Source: Desulfatitalea tepidiphila
GTDB taxonomy: Bacteria; Desulfobacterota; Desulfobacteria; Desulfobacterales; Desulfosarcinaceae
Reading direction: 5' to 3'
DNA: 64,000 bases
Assembly (NCBI RefSeq): GCF_001293685.1
Contig: NZ_BCAG01000007.1
Coordinates: forward strand, 1 to 64,000
A program made the position numbers and the translations under genes. The notes beneath the pieces are model-generated. The model was not told the origin of the DNA. It saw only the letters and a program-made list of their open reading frames with translations, and did not search any database. Shown piece after piece: positions 9,279 to 17,453 of the stretch. Positions within the stretch are counted from its first letter, which is position 1. Every line of letters starts with the position of its first letter.

Positions 9279-9404
9279 TGCAACATCAATTCAGTAAACT
9301 AACCATGTCGGTATGAATTTCAACGCACGGCATTGACCCAATGCGGGACAATGGAAATCGCTTACCTTCCCCCGCGGCTCGCTTAAGCCGGTCGTCATTG
9401 CTGC

Positions 9405-9644
9405 TCAATGGCCGCACGTGGGCGGTTTGCCTCCGGTGGCCTTATGGAGCCGCTCCAGATAGCGGCGCCAGAACCCCTTGCGTTCGCTCACCACAAAATC
9501 CTGAGGGGCCGCTTCGAATCGGCGGCGGCAGCTTTCGGCACAGAAATAGAGCTCGATGCCGTTGTAGCAAGTTGTTGCGGCGGCTGTGGATGGATCCACC
9601 TCCATGCCGCAAACCGGGTCTATATAACGCGTTGCATTTCTCAT
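9405..9644 (-). CDS. Small YHS-domain protein
   Basis: A 79-residue protein with the YHS metal-binding signature DPVCGMEVDPS near the N-terminus and YFCAESCRRRFEAAP. The Cys residues of such domains bind transition metals and often accompany CopA-type pumps. The start at 9644 is chosen because AGGAGG lies 6 bases upstream; a longer reading to 9710 has no such site. The position between the SHOCT-domain gene and copA on the same strand suggests a role as a copper-binding accessory. Confidence 0.8.
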   Translation of the reverse strand: MRNATRYIDPVCGMEVDPSTAAATTCYNGIELYFCAESCRRRFEAAPQDFVVSERKGFWRRYLERLHKATGGKPPTCGH

Positions 9645-9706
9645 AACGGACCTCCTGTACGCCGGGCCTCGAAGCCATTTGCCCGATCTGGCCCAGAGCC
9701 ATCGCG

Positions 9707-10057
9707 TCAACGGGTCAGTTCGCGCCGCATGGCCTCGTATTCAGCCCGGTCGATCTCGCCCTTTGCATAGCGGCGCTTGAGTATTTCCAATGCGTCCGGC
9801 GCATCGGGAAGCGTATCGGCAGTCGTCCGCCGGACGGTCAAGACGCTCGAAATCAGCAGCACCAGGGCCGCTATCACAACAATCCAAAAGAGAATCATGA
9901 CAAACCCCATAGGGCCGCCCGTCATCATGTCGTGCGGCATCCAATCACCGCGGCTGAATCGGTACAGACCGTGCCGGCTGGCCAAAAACCAGATACCCAG
10001 AGCGATCAACCCCGCAGACAACCCGATGCTGAACAGGAAAGCGGAAATTCGTTTCAT
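9707..10057 (-). CDS. Membrane protein with C-terminal SHOCT domain
   Basis: A 116-residue protein. Two transmembrane segments (residues about 5-25 and 50-72) are separated by a Met/His-containing loop (WMPHDMMTGGPMG). The C-terminus ALEILKRRYAKGEIDRAEYEAMRREL is a SHOCT motif (short C-terminal domain, oligomerisation). The start is set by GGGAGG upstream of 10057. Met/His-rich loops recur in copper and heavy-metal stress proteins, which fits the neighbours. The exact role is unknown. Confidence 0.8.
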   Translation of the reverse strand: MKRISAFLFSIGLSAGLIALGIWFLASRHGLYRFSRGDWMPHDMMTGGPMGFVMILFWIVVIAALVLLISSVLTVRRTTADTLPDAPDALEILKRRYAKGEIDRAEYEAMRRELTR

Positions 10058-10149
10058 GGGCGGTACCTCCCGTGATCGATGGCAGGACACTGGACGTAAC
10101 GATTGTGACGCATGACAGTTATGATAAGACCGAAAAAAGTCTCAAAGGG

Positions 10150-10218
10150 GTCATGCCGGCGGACTTCTGTATCCAGAACATATTGAAAATACTGGATATC
10201 GGCTTCCGCCGGGATGAC
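10150..10218. repeat. Palindromic intergenic repeat family 4 (GTCATNCCGGCGGA type)
   Basis: Outer arms GTCATGCCGGCGGA and TCCGCCGGGATGAC pair with one mismatch; inner arms TATCCAG and CTGGATA pair perfectly. This resembles the widespread intergenic GTCATTCCGGCG...CTGGATTCCGGC class of repeat seen in many proteobacteria. It fills most of the 304-base gap between the ZraP-like and SHOCT genes; nothing else is seen there. Confidence 0.7.
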
Positions 10219-10361
10219 GGTAAAAGCGAATTCCGGCCTTTTGCATAGCCGTCAGTTATCGGTGTGTTTCCAAAGAGGGGGCGGTCAATGGTGCCCCGCC
10301 CCTTATTCGACTCGATCGGAATGCTCCTGGCACGCGCTCGCGCAAACGCGCACTCACCATC

Positions 10362-10895
10362 CTATCGCCAGCAGTAACCGCCCCCATAGCCCCGGCCAAA
10401 GCCGCGCCGCGCATCTTCGGGCAACAGTTTCCGCATTTCAAGTTGGTGAAGAACGGCCTGTTGATCGAATTCACTTTCCAGCTGCGACAGCTCCTTACGC
10501 AACGTGGTCACCTTGTCGGTGTCCGGGTTGTCCTTTCTCATCTCGGTCCCCAAATCGTAGCGCTTGTCCTCGATCTGGTCCCTGAGCTTCTCGGTTTGCT
10601 CGAAAAACTTTTCCCTGGCTTGGTCGACCTTGGCCCGCTGCTCTTCGGTGAGGTCGGCGCCGTAACCGCGCCCGTAGGATCCGTAGCCGGGACCATACCC
10701 CATCCCTTTACCGTGTCCGGGACCCCATCCGTGGCCATATCCCATCATGTGACCGCCATAGCCCGGTCCCCAATCCATCATATGGCCGCCGTAACCGCCT
10801 CTGCCGTAACCGCCCTGGGCAAAAACGATCGCCGCGCCCGCGAACAACAGGACTGCGCTGATGATCAAAGTCTTTTGGGTGAGTTTGGTTCTCAT
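10362..10895 (-). CDS. Periplasmic ZraP/CpxP-like metal-resistance protein, Gly/His/Met-rich
   Basis: A 177-residue exported protein. The signal peptide ends near VFAQ (residue 27). A Gly/His/Met/Tyr-rich low-complexity region follows (GGHMMDWGPGYGGHMMGYGH), then a helical domain beginning LTEEQRAKVDQAREKFFEQT. LTxEQ plus a long helix is the LTXXQ/CpxP-ZraP signature of periplasmic chaperone-like zinc or copper sensors. Start follows AAAGGAGAAACACC. The HMM/GH repeats could bind copper or zinc. It belongs with copA, YHS and SHOCT on the same strand. Confidence 0.8.
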   Translation of the reverse strand: MRTKLTQKTLIISAVLLFAGAAIVFAQGGYGRGGYGGHMMDWGPGYGGHMMGYGHGWGPGHGKGMGYGPGYGSYGRGYGADLTEEQRAKVDQAREKFFEQTEKLRDQIEDKRYDLGTEMRKDNPDTDKVTTLRKELSQLESEFDQQAVLHQLEMRKLLPEDARRGFGRGYGGGYCWR

Positions 10896-11289
10896 GGTGT
10901 TTCTCCTTTCTTGGGTTGTGTCCTTTTCACACAGCGTGTTTGTTTGAGATGATATAAGAGCAAGCGGTGTGCCAGTTGTCCCTATACATCGATCGAGATC
11001 CGTCGTAATGTGTTGTTATGATGATGTTTTAAAGCGATTAAAAGAACAACGGAGAGAGAAACGGGTGAGGTTGATCCCTATCTGTCGGCAGGCTAAATGG
11101 GTATTTTTGATACAGTTATCTGTAGTGGTCTCGCGTGAACAGGGTAATAACGATACAGCCCAATAGCCCTTGATGCCCCTGGCGGGTGTTCGGGCCGTCA
11201 CCCGTCGATGATAGCCGGCCAGGAAATCGATGGGAAGGCCAAGGGTGCGAAAGCGATATGAAAAGGGTCAGGAGGGAGGCCACCCGACG
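10896..11289. other. Intergenic region without a recognised gene
   Basis: About 394 bases between the ZraP-like gene and the TSUP permease gene. Small open frames on both strands (for example 10969-11166) lack ribosome sites and protein-like composition. The part near 10960-11170 is AT-richer than its surroundings. I see no RNA gene or strong palindrome. Confidence 0.5.
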
Positions 11290-12027
11290 CTATACAATCC
11301 CAATGTATTGCAGGATCAACAGAAGGGTGATCGCCGCCAGAACGCGCCTCAGCCAGCGCCGATAGCGCTCTATATCGATGCGATTCCGAAAATACATTCC
11401 CGCCCCCAGGGCCAGCAAGGCGACGCCGACAATCGGGAGCACCGTGATCACATATGCGGCATCCAGGTAGCCGTGGCTTGCCAGGACGGCACCCTGGCTC
11501 AACTTACCGAAAAAGAAACAAAAATTAAAAACCTGGACGGTGATGAGCGGGGTGAGGTTCATTTCCAGGGCAAAGATGATCAGTGCCGGCACCATGACAT
11601 TCACCGTTCCGGCCAGCAGCCCACCTATCAGTCCGAAGAGAGCGCTGGCATAAACCGGATGGCGCCGGACCCAATCCAGTCGGATGCCGAAACGATGGAT
11701 GTTCAAATAGACGATGATCATCGCCGCCAGGAGCAGCTTATACGGTGCCGGATCGGTGAGGATGAGCAATTGGGTCCCCAGAAGGCTTCCAATGGCCCCA
11801 AAAATCGCCAAGGGCCAGAAGCGCCCGATACTTTCGCGCCAGTGCCCGCCATGAATCACATTGACCAAATTGATGGCCAGGGTAGGAAACAGCAGCAGGA
11901 CGATGGCGGCGCGGACATCGCTGATCAGCGCCAGAAGCGGTGTCGCCAGCATAGGAAAGCCCAAACCCAGCAGGCCGTGCACCATCGCCGAAAAAATGAT
12001 AATCAAATAGGTTGCCATGTCAGTCAT
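11290..12027 (-). CDS. TSUP (TauE/SafE) family membrane permease
   Basis: A 245-residue integral membrane protein with about seven or eight hydrophobic segments. The first has HGLLGLGFPMLATPLLAL, the Gly-Pro repeat motif of the TauE/SafE family, repeated as GLIGGLLAGTVNVMVPALII in the second half. TSUP proteins export or import sulfonates, sulfite or related anions and organic acids; the substrate is not deducible. Start at 12027 follows AGGGTGGATC. It is divergent from the TetR gene, whose operator-promoter lies between the two. Confidence 0.85.
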   Translation of the reverse strand: MTDMATYLIIIFSAMVHGLLGLGFPMLATPLLALISDVRAAIVLLLFPTLAINLVNVIHGGHWRESIGRFWPLAIFGAIGSLLGTQLLILTDPAPYKLLLAAMIIVYLNIHRFGIRLDWVRRHPVYASALFGLIGGLLAGTVNVMVPALIIFALEMNLTPLITVQVFNFCFFFGKLSQGAVLASHGYLDAAYVITVLPIVGVALLALGAGMYFRNRIDIERYRRWLRRVLAAITLLLILQYIGIV

Positions 12028-12153
12028 GATCCACCCTGCTTCCTGCATGCAAATGAATACCGCAACCGGAAAAAATCGAAAACGGAAAAGATGAAAAGCA
12101 CCGTTTCACCCCGGCATGAATCGACGGCGGCACCGCCCGGCAGGATTATGCAG

Positions 12154-12183
12154 TTGACAACCAAAAGATAAGTAAGTATTACT
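12154..12183 (+). promoter_or_regulatory. Sigma-70 promoter with overlapping palindromic operator, upstream of tetR
   Basis: TTGACA (12154-12159), a 17-base spacer and TATTAC (12177-12182) form a good sigma-70 promoter. The palindrome AGTAA-GTA-TTACT (12171-12183) overlaps the -10 box. This placement is what an autoregulating TetR repressor would use, and the TetR gene begins at 12229. Confidence 0.65.
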
Positions 12184-12228
12184 CACCCATCTTTTCAATT
12201 CATCCTCGACCAGGATCCGGGCTGCGAT

Positions 12229-12822
12229 ATGAAACATAAAGGCCACACCAATCCACCAGGCCGCCAGAAGATCATCGAAGCCCTGACCCAACTCATGCGG
12301 ACCCGGGATTTTCATTCGGTGACCACGGCGGAGATCGCCCAACGGGCGGGTGTCACCGAGGGGTTGATCTACAAGTATTTCAGCAGCAAGAAAGACCTGC
12401 TGTACCAGGTGCTCGACGATCTCTTCGCCCGGTTCAACGAGGTCATCCTGGAGCGCATCACCGGCACGCCGTCCGCCATCCAGCAGCTGGACATCATCAT
12501 CGCCTCGAGCATCGAATATTACGCCGCCAACCGCGTCTTTGCCCGGATTCTGCTGCTGGAGGTGAGGAACTCGCAGGACTATTTCACCTCCGAAGCTTAT
12601 GAGCGGGTCAAGACCTATGCCCGCCGTATTCGGGACATCATCGACCAGGGCATCGCCAAAGGTGAAATCAAATCCGACATCGATCCGCAAATCTTAAGAA
12701 ACGTCATCCTGGGGGCCATCGAACACGCCTGTCTGGGGGAGATCATTTTTTCCAGGAAGCTCGATGCACAGGTGGTCACCCAAAGCATTTCAACGATCCT
12801 ATTCAACGGGGCCAAAGCATGA
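12229..12822 (+). CDS. TetR family transcriptional regulator
   Basis: A 197-residue repressor-type protein. The N-terminal helix-turn-helix is clear: VTTAEIAQRAGVTEGLIYKYF then SSKKDLLYQVLDDLF. The C-terminal ligand domain has no recognisable ligand motif. Its stop overlaps the start of the ADP-forming acyl-CoA synthetase gene by four bases (ATGA), so the two are co-translated. The likely effector is therefore an acyl-CoA or related acid. Autoregulation through the operator at 12171-12183 is inferred from its position. Confidence 0.9.
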   Translation: MKHKGHTNPPGRQKIIEALTQLMRTRDFHSVTTAEIAQRAGVTEGLIYKYFSSKKDLLYQVLDDLFARFNEVILERITGTPSAIQQLDIIIASSIEYYAANRVFARILLLEVRNSQDYFTSEAYERVKTYARRIRDIIDQGIAKGEIKSDIDPQILRNVILGAIEHACLGEIIFSRKLDAQVVTQSISTILFNGAKA

Positions 12823-15017
12823 ACAAAGAATTCAACGTCCAGAAGCTCATTGCCGCCAGCATCGCCAGCGGTGCCCATGTCATTTGCGAAGACGACGCCA
12901 AAGCCATTTTGGACAATTTCGGGGTGCCCGTAGTTACGGAGATCCGGGTACCCGATCCCCAAACGGCCGGGGAGGCGGCCGAACAGACAGGTTTCCCGGT
13001 GGTTCTCAAGGCGGTGGGGGCGAAGATCCTGCACAAAACTGAATCGGGCCTGGTGCGCGTGGGATTGAACAGCCCGGCCGAAGTGGCCGCCGCCGCCGCC
13101 CGCATGGCGACCGAAAGTCCCCTGCCCATCGAAGCGTTCCTGGTGCAGCCGCAGATCCGGGGAAAGAGGGAGTTTGTGGCCGGCATGTTCCGCGATCCGC
13201 TCTTCGGACCGGTCATCATGTTCGGATTGGGCGGCATTTTTACCGAGGCGCTCGATGATGCCGTCTTCAAGGTGGCCCCCCTGACCGATGCGGATATCGA
13301 AGCCATGTTCGCGGAACTGCGTTCCCGTAAACTGTTGCTGCCATTCCGGGGGGAGGAGGAGGTCGATAGAGCCGCCCTTGGCGCCATCTTGAAGGGGTTG
13401 TCCGACCTGGCCATGCAATTTCCCCAGCTCAAGGAAATCGACATCAACCCGCTGATCGTCAAGCCCGATGGCGCGCCGGTGGCCGTGGATGCCCTGATGG
13501 TCACCGGCGAACACCGACCTGCGCCCGCCATCAAAAGGGGCGAGGTCAACCGCGAAACCCTGGGATCGTGCTACTACCCGTCGTCCGTGGTCTTCGTGGG
13601 CGCTTCGGGCACCATCTCCAAGTGGGGGCACATGCTTCCCACCAACATCCTCAACCGCAATTACAAGGGCCGCGTCTACCTGGTCAATCCCAAGGGCGGG
13701 CAGATCGCCGGGCAGGAGGTCTACCGCTCGGTGAGCGACATCGAGGACGACGTCGACCTGGCGGTGGTGACCCTTCCGGCCGCCAAGGTCAAGGAACAGA
13801 TCCCCCTCCTGCAGGCCAAAAAGGTCAAGGCCATGCTGCTGATCTCCTCCGGTTTCAGGGAGACGGGTGAGGCGGGACGCCGGCTCGAAGATGATGTCGT
13901 CAGGGCGGCCCGTGAAGCCGGCATCCTCATCTTCGGGCCCAACACCATGGGCATCTGCAATCCGCACATCGATTTTTTCTGCTGCGGGGTGCACGTCTAT
14001 CCGCTGCCCGGCTCCACCGCCCTGGTCTGCCAGTCGGGCAACATGGGCACGCAGCTGCTCGCCTTCGCCGAGCAGCAGGACATCGGCATCCGCGCCTTTT
14101 CGGGTTCAGGCAACGAAGCCATGGTGACCCTGGAAGATTACATGGAGGCCTTCGAGGCCGATGAGCTGACCCGCACGGTGGTGCTCTACATCGAAAGCGT
14201 GAAAGACGGCGTCCGTTTTTTCAAGAGCGCCCGCCGGGTCTCCAGGAAAAAGCCCGTGGTGGTCCTCAAAGGCGGCCGCACCTCGGAAGGCGGCATGGCC
14301 GCGTCGAGCCATACCGGTGCGCTGGCATCCGACCACCGCATCTTCGACGCCGCCTGCCGCCAGGCCGGCATCATCCAGGTCAAACAGCCCATCGACCTGC
14401 TCGACTTGTCGGCGGTCTTCTCGTCGCTTCCCCTGCCCCGGGGCAACCGGGTGGCCATCATGACCCTCGGCGGCGGCTGGGGCGTCGTCACCACCGATCT
14501 GTGCATCGAGCACGGCCTGACCCTGCCGCCGCTCTCCGAGGCCATCGTGAACCGGCTCGATCAAATCCTGCCCGACTATTGGAGCCGGGGCAATCCGGCC
14601 GACATCGTGGGAGAACACGATCCGGCCATCCCCATGACGGCCATGGAAGCGTTGATGAAGTGGGACGGCTGCGACGCGGTGATCCACCTGGGCATCCACG
14701 GTCGGCGCATCCTGGCGGTCAAGATGCTCACCTCCATCGCCAACACCGACCCGGCCTATTCCGCAGAAGAGTTGAGGGGAATTGAGGATCTGGCCGTCGC
14801 ATTTGAAAAAGAGTACATCCGGCACGTTGCCAAACTGACCGAAAAGTATGACAAGCCGGTGCTGGGCGTGAGCCTGCTGACCGACGAGGACTCCAAAACA
14901 CTCTATCGGATCGAGGGCTGCAAGTACAAAGGGGTTTTCTTCCCGTCACCGGAGCGGGCGGTCAAAGCGCTGGCCGGTATGTGCCGCTACCGGCAGTGGC
15001 TGGAAGCCCATACATAA
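12819..15017 (+). CDS. ADP-forming acyl/acetate-CoA ligase, fused beta-alpha subunits
   Basis: A 732-residue acyl-CoA synthetase that reversibly makes acyl-CoA from acid, CoA and ATP with release of ADP and Pi. Order is unusual for some homologues: the ATP-grasp (beta) domain comes first, residues about 1-230 (PVVLKAVGAKILHKTESGLV). The CoA-binding Rossmann domain follows (SSVVFVGASGTISKWG, NTMGICNP). The succinyl-CoA-ligase-like domains then hold the phospho-histidine in SSHTGALASD. It can serve in acetate or acyl excretion with ATP gain, or acid activation. It is co-transcribed with tetR. Confidence 0.9.
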   Translation: MNKEFNVQKLIAASIASGAHVICEDDAKAILDNFGVPVVTEIRVPDPQTAGEAAEQTGFPVVLKAVGAKILHKTESGLVRVGLNSPAEVAAAAARMATESPLPIEAFLVQPQIRGKREFVAGMFRDPLFGPVIMFGLGGIFTEALDDAVFKVAPLTDADIEAMFAELRSRKLLLPFRGEEEVDRAALGAILKGLSDLAMQFPQLKEIDINPLIVKPDGAPVAVDALMVTGEHRPAPAIKRGEVNRETLGSCYYPSSVVFVGASGTISKWGHMLPTNILNRNYKGRVYLVNPKGGQIAGQEVYRSVSDIEDDVDLAVVTLPAAKVKEQIPLLQAKKVKAMLLISSGFRETGEAGRRLEDDVVRAAREAGILIFGPNTMGICNPHIDFFCCGVHVYPLPGSTALVCQSGNMGTQLLAFAEQQDIGIRAFSGSGNEAMVTLEDYMEAFEADELTRTVVLYIESVKDGVRFFKSARRVSRKKPVVVLKGGRTSEGGMAASSHTGALASDHRIFDAACRQAGIIQVKQPIDLLDLSAVFSSLPLPRGNRVAIMTLGGGWGVVTTDLCIEHGLTLPPLSEAIVNRLDQILPDYWSRGNPADIVGEHDPAIPMTAMEALMKWDGCDAVIHLGIHGRRILAVKMLTSIANTDPAYSAEELRGIEDLAVAFEKEYIRHVAKLTEKYDKPVLGVSLLTDEDSKTLYRIEGCKYKGVFFPSPERAVKALAGMCRYRQWLEAHT

Positions 15018-15080
15018 TTAAAATCGGCTTCCCGAGCCTGTCTGTCGTTCCCGGACGGTGCCGTCAAAGCGGATCGTCCA

Positions 15081-15380
15081 GCAATTCTTGCTGAATTTGA
15101 TTCACTCCGAAGGGCATGCTGTACAAAAGACGTTTGCAAAAAAATCGCATGGCAACGGAAATGGCAGGCGTGGGTGGAGCAGGTGGCCAGGGCCACGTGA
15201 GCCTGCGGTCGTAGTGCCAGTTAAATGCAAACGGCGGTCAAGCGGCCCAGACTGTTTGAGCGCAGCGAGTTTCTGGGCCGCCCGCCGTGCATTTTACCGG
15301 CACTTGACCGCAAGGCGTGTGGCATCGGCCACCTGCTCTACCCACGCCGGGTTTAATGAATAGCATTCAGTTAGAATCGC
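15081..15380. repeat. Palindromic repeat family 1, 300-bp copy with nested hairpin
   Basis: Both ends and the AAAAAAATCGCATGGCA block match the 131-bp copy at 5707-5837. Between them, 15214-15303 is a separate long hairpin: GTGCC...GGCAC arms, GCGGCCCAGA/TCTGGGCCGC inner arms, and the loop TGTTTGAGCGCAGCGAGTT. The copy is thus one repeat interrupted by another. Its right end touches the TAG stop of the dihaem lipoprotein gene. No gene is seen in the 362-base gap it fills. Confidence 0.8.
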
Positions 15381-15622
15381 TACGGATCGTCGTGGCACTT
15401 CAGACAGCCCGTAAATTGCGGATGGCTGGTGGCCGGCCCGGAGGGGTCGCGTCCCGGATGGTGGCATTCGAGGCACTCCGCGTCGGTTTTGAAGCCGGCA
15501 TGGATCTGGGGATATTGCCGGATGGAGGGGCCATGCATCCCGAGGTAATAGCGGTAGGCACAACCCGAAACGAGCAGGATCAGAACGATCCCGGTCAGCG
15601 CGAACCAAGGTCTGGGTTTCAA
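15380..15622 (-). CDS. Small dihaem c-type cytochrome-like lipoprotein
   Basis: An 80-residue protein with an N-terminal lipoprotein signal (LILLVSGC) and two CxxCH haem-binding sites, CLECH and CLKCH, in the second half. It probably sits on the outer face of the inner membrane or in the outer membrane, as an electron carrier or sensor. The TTG start at 15622 has AAAGGA 9 bases upstream. It is the last gene of a five-gene operon, two bases after the ABC ATPase stop. The stop codon overlaps the last base of the family 1 repeat. Confidence 0.8.
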   Translation of the reverse strand: MKPRPWFALTGIVLILLVSGCAYRYYLGMHGPSIRQYPQIHAGFKTDAECLECHHPGRDPSGPATSHPQFTGCLKCHDDP

Positions 15623-15624
15623 GA

Positions 15625-16290
15625 TCAGGATTCCTTTCGTCCGTCTTTTAACAGCAGTTGGTGGTCGGCCGTTCGGATCACCTCCGGGTCATGACTCGCC
15701 ACCAGCAGCGTACAACGCCCCTGCCGGCTGAGCGACACCATCAGATGGATCAATTGTGCGCCGGTGGCCGAATCGAGACTGGCCGTCGGTTCGTCGGCCA
15801 GGAGAATCGCAGGCGCATGAGCGATGGCGCGGGCAAAGGCCACCCGCTGGGTTTCTCCGCCGGAAAGCTCCCAGGGCAAGGCCGCGCCATGGTCTGGCAG
15901 CCCGATGGCCTCGAGCAGTTCCCGGACCCGCTTTCTCCGATCTTCGGCGCCGATGCCGTTGAGTGCCAGCGGCAACGCGAGATTCTCGCTTACCGTCAGG
16001 TAGGATAGCAGATTGCCCTGCTGAAAGACAAAACCCACCTGCTCTCTTTGAAATCGCGCCAGCGCCTTGCGCGACAAACGATGAATGTCGACGCCGCCGC
16101 AGCGGATCGCGCCGCTGTCCGGCGTCTCCAAACCACCGATGCAATTGAGCAGGGTCGTTTTTCCGGACCCCGATTTTCCGGCAACAACAAAGTTTTCCCC
16201 TTTAGCCACCTTGAAAGAGAGCCCCTCGAGGGCGGTGATCTTTCCGCGGCCTGAAATAAATGATTTGTACAGCGCTTTCACCTCGATCAT
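15625..16290 (-). CDS. ABC transporter ATP-binding protein, LolD/MacB type
   Basis: A 221-residue ATPase. Walker A GKSGSGKTT, Q-loop FVFQQGNLL, signature LSGGETQRVAFARAI, Walker B ILLADEPTASLDS and H-loop ASHD are intact. Sequence and size match the LolD/MacB/FtsE class, which pairs with FtsX-like permeases to extract lipids or drive mechanotransmission rather than classical import. The ATG at 16290 lies 3 bases after the permease stop. It forms a transporter with the adjacent FtsX-domain gene. Confidence 0.92.
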   Translation of the reverse strand: MIEVKALYKSFISGRGKITALEGLSFKVAKGENFVVAGKSGSGKTTLLNCIGGLETPDSGAIRCGGVDIHRLSRKALARFQREQVGFVFQQGNLLSYLTVSENLALPLALNGIGAEDRRKRVRELLEAIGLPDHGAALPWELSGGETQRVAFARAIAHAPAILLADEPTASLDSATGAQLIHLMVSLSRQGRCTLLVASHDPEVIRTADHQLLLKDGRKES

Positions 16291-16292
16291 GG

Positions 16293-17453
16293 TCAAATAC
16301 TCCGCAGAATTTCAGCGGCTTTTTCGCGCACGACGTACAGGGCCGGCCAGACGGCGGCCAGCAATCCGAAAAGCAGGGCGAGCGCCGGCGGCAGCCATAA
16401 AGAGAAGGGGGTCAGACGCGGGAAGATCACCCCGGAGACGGCAAAATACTGGTTGTGCGACGTCAACGCGGTCAGATCGAGACCGGTCCGCGCCAGGGCG
16501 CCCACGGCCAGAACGCCGGCACCGGTTCCGGTTGCGGATGCCGCCAACGTCAGCAGGGTCACCTCGGCAATGATGAGCAGGGCCGATTCCGATGGCAGCA
16601 TCCCCATGGCCTTCAGGATGCCGTGCTCCCGGATGTTTTTGAGGATAAAGATGATGAAGGCACAGGAAATTCCCAGGGCGACCACGGCGAAGACCAGTAC
16701 CATCACGATGCTCATGGAGACGAAATTCAACTCGACCAGCTGTTTCAGATCGGGCATGAAGTCCGTCCAGGCCGTAAAGCGCGAAGCATACGTCAGCCGA
16801 CGGTATTCGGCCAGGACGGTCTGCGGATCGGTCCCTTCTTCGATGAACACGGCGGCTGAAAAGTTGTTTTCGGCGGCCGGCAACGCATTTTGAGCGGCAA
16901 AGGCGATGCCGTAATCGAGACTTGAGATGCCGGTTCGATAGATGCCGCAAACGCTCAGCGCCACCCGCTGAGGGCCGGACGGGATCTCGACCTCGACCGT
17001 TTGGCCCACGGAAACGTGCAGCATATCGGCAACGGCTCCGCTCAGGAACAGGTCGGGCAGCCCATCGTGAAGATAGCGACCGCTCACGGTCTTTTTCCAA
17101 AGCGCCGTGGCCGCCTTCTCTTCGGACGGCCGAACCCCGCAAAGCAGGACGCTTTCCACCCGCTCCTGGTAGCGGAGCCGCACCGGCCTCAGGGTGCGCA
17201 ACAGCACCTGCCGAACCCCTCGGAGCTGAAGTTCGGCCGGGTCGACATCCGGCGGAAGATTGTCCGCGACGATATGTCCCGAAAACAAACCGACCGAGTT
17301 ACGGATCATGGCGTCGTTGGTCCCCACCGCCAGGGACGAGAGAAACACCAGGGCGGCCACTGCCATGACCACCATCAGCCCCAGAACAATGGTCGACCGC
17401 CGGGAGCGCCACACGTATAGAACGGCCATTTTCAGGATGAAGCCGATCTTCAA
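16293..17453 (-). CDS. FtsX-domain ABC transporter permease
   Basis: A permease of about 386 residues. It has one transmembrane segment near the N-terminus (STIVLGLMVVMAVAALVFLSS), a periplasmic domain of roughly 220 residues, and three C-terminal segments including ALGISCAFIIFILKNIREHGILKAMGM, the FtsX/LolC signature. The start is uncertain. A TTG at 17453 overlaps the upstream stop (TTGA) and has GCGAGG behind it; ATG at 17429 is the alternative. Lipid or lipoprotein extraction is the usual job of such permeases; here the neighbours suggest an isoprenoid substrate (inference). Confidence 0.85.
   Translation of the reverse strand: MKIGFILKMAVLYVWRSRRSTIVLGLMVVMAVAALVFLSSLAVGTNDAMIRNSVGLFSGHIVADNLPPDVDPAELQLRGVRQVLLRTLRPVRLRYQERVESVLLCGVRPSEEKAATALWKKTVSGRYLHDGLPDLFLSGAVADMLHVSVGQTVEVEIPSGPQRVALSVCGIYRTGISSLDYGIAFAAQNALPAAENNFSAAVFIEEGTDPQTVLAEYRRLTYASRFTAWTDFMPDLKQLVELNFVSMSIVMVLVFAVVALGISCAFIIFILKNIREHGILKAMGMLPSESALLIIAEVTLLTLAASATGTGAGVLAVGALARTGLDLTALTSHNQYFAVSGVIFPRLTPFSLWLPPALALLFGLLAAVWPALYVVREKAAEILRSI

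Noticed and set aside
10969-11201. Two small ORFs in the gap upstream of the ZraP-like gene
   Set aside because: Opposite strands cover the same bases, no ribosome sites, no recognisable sequence.
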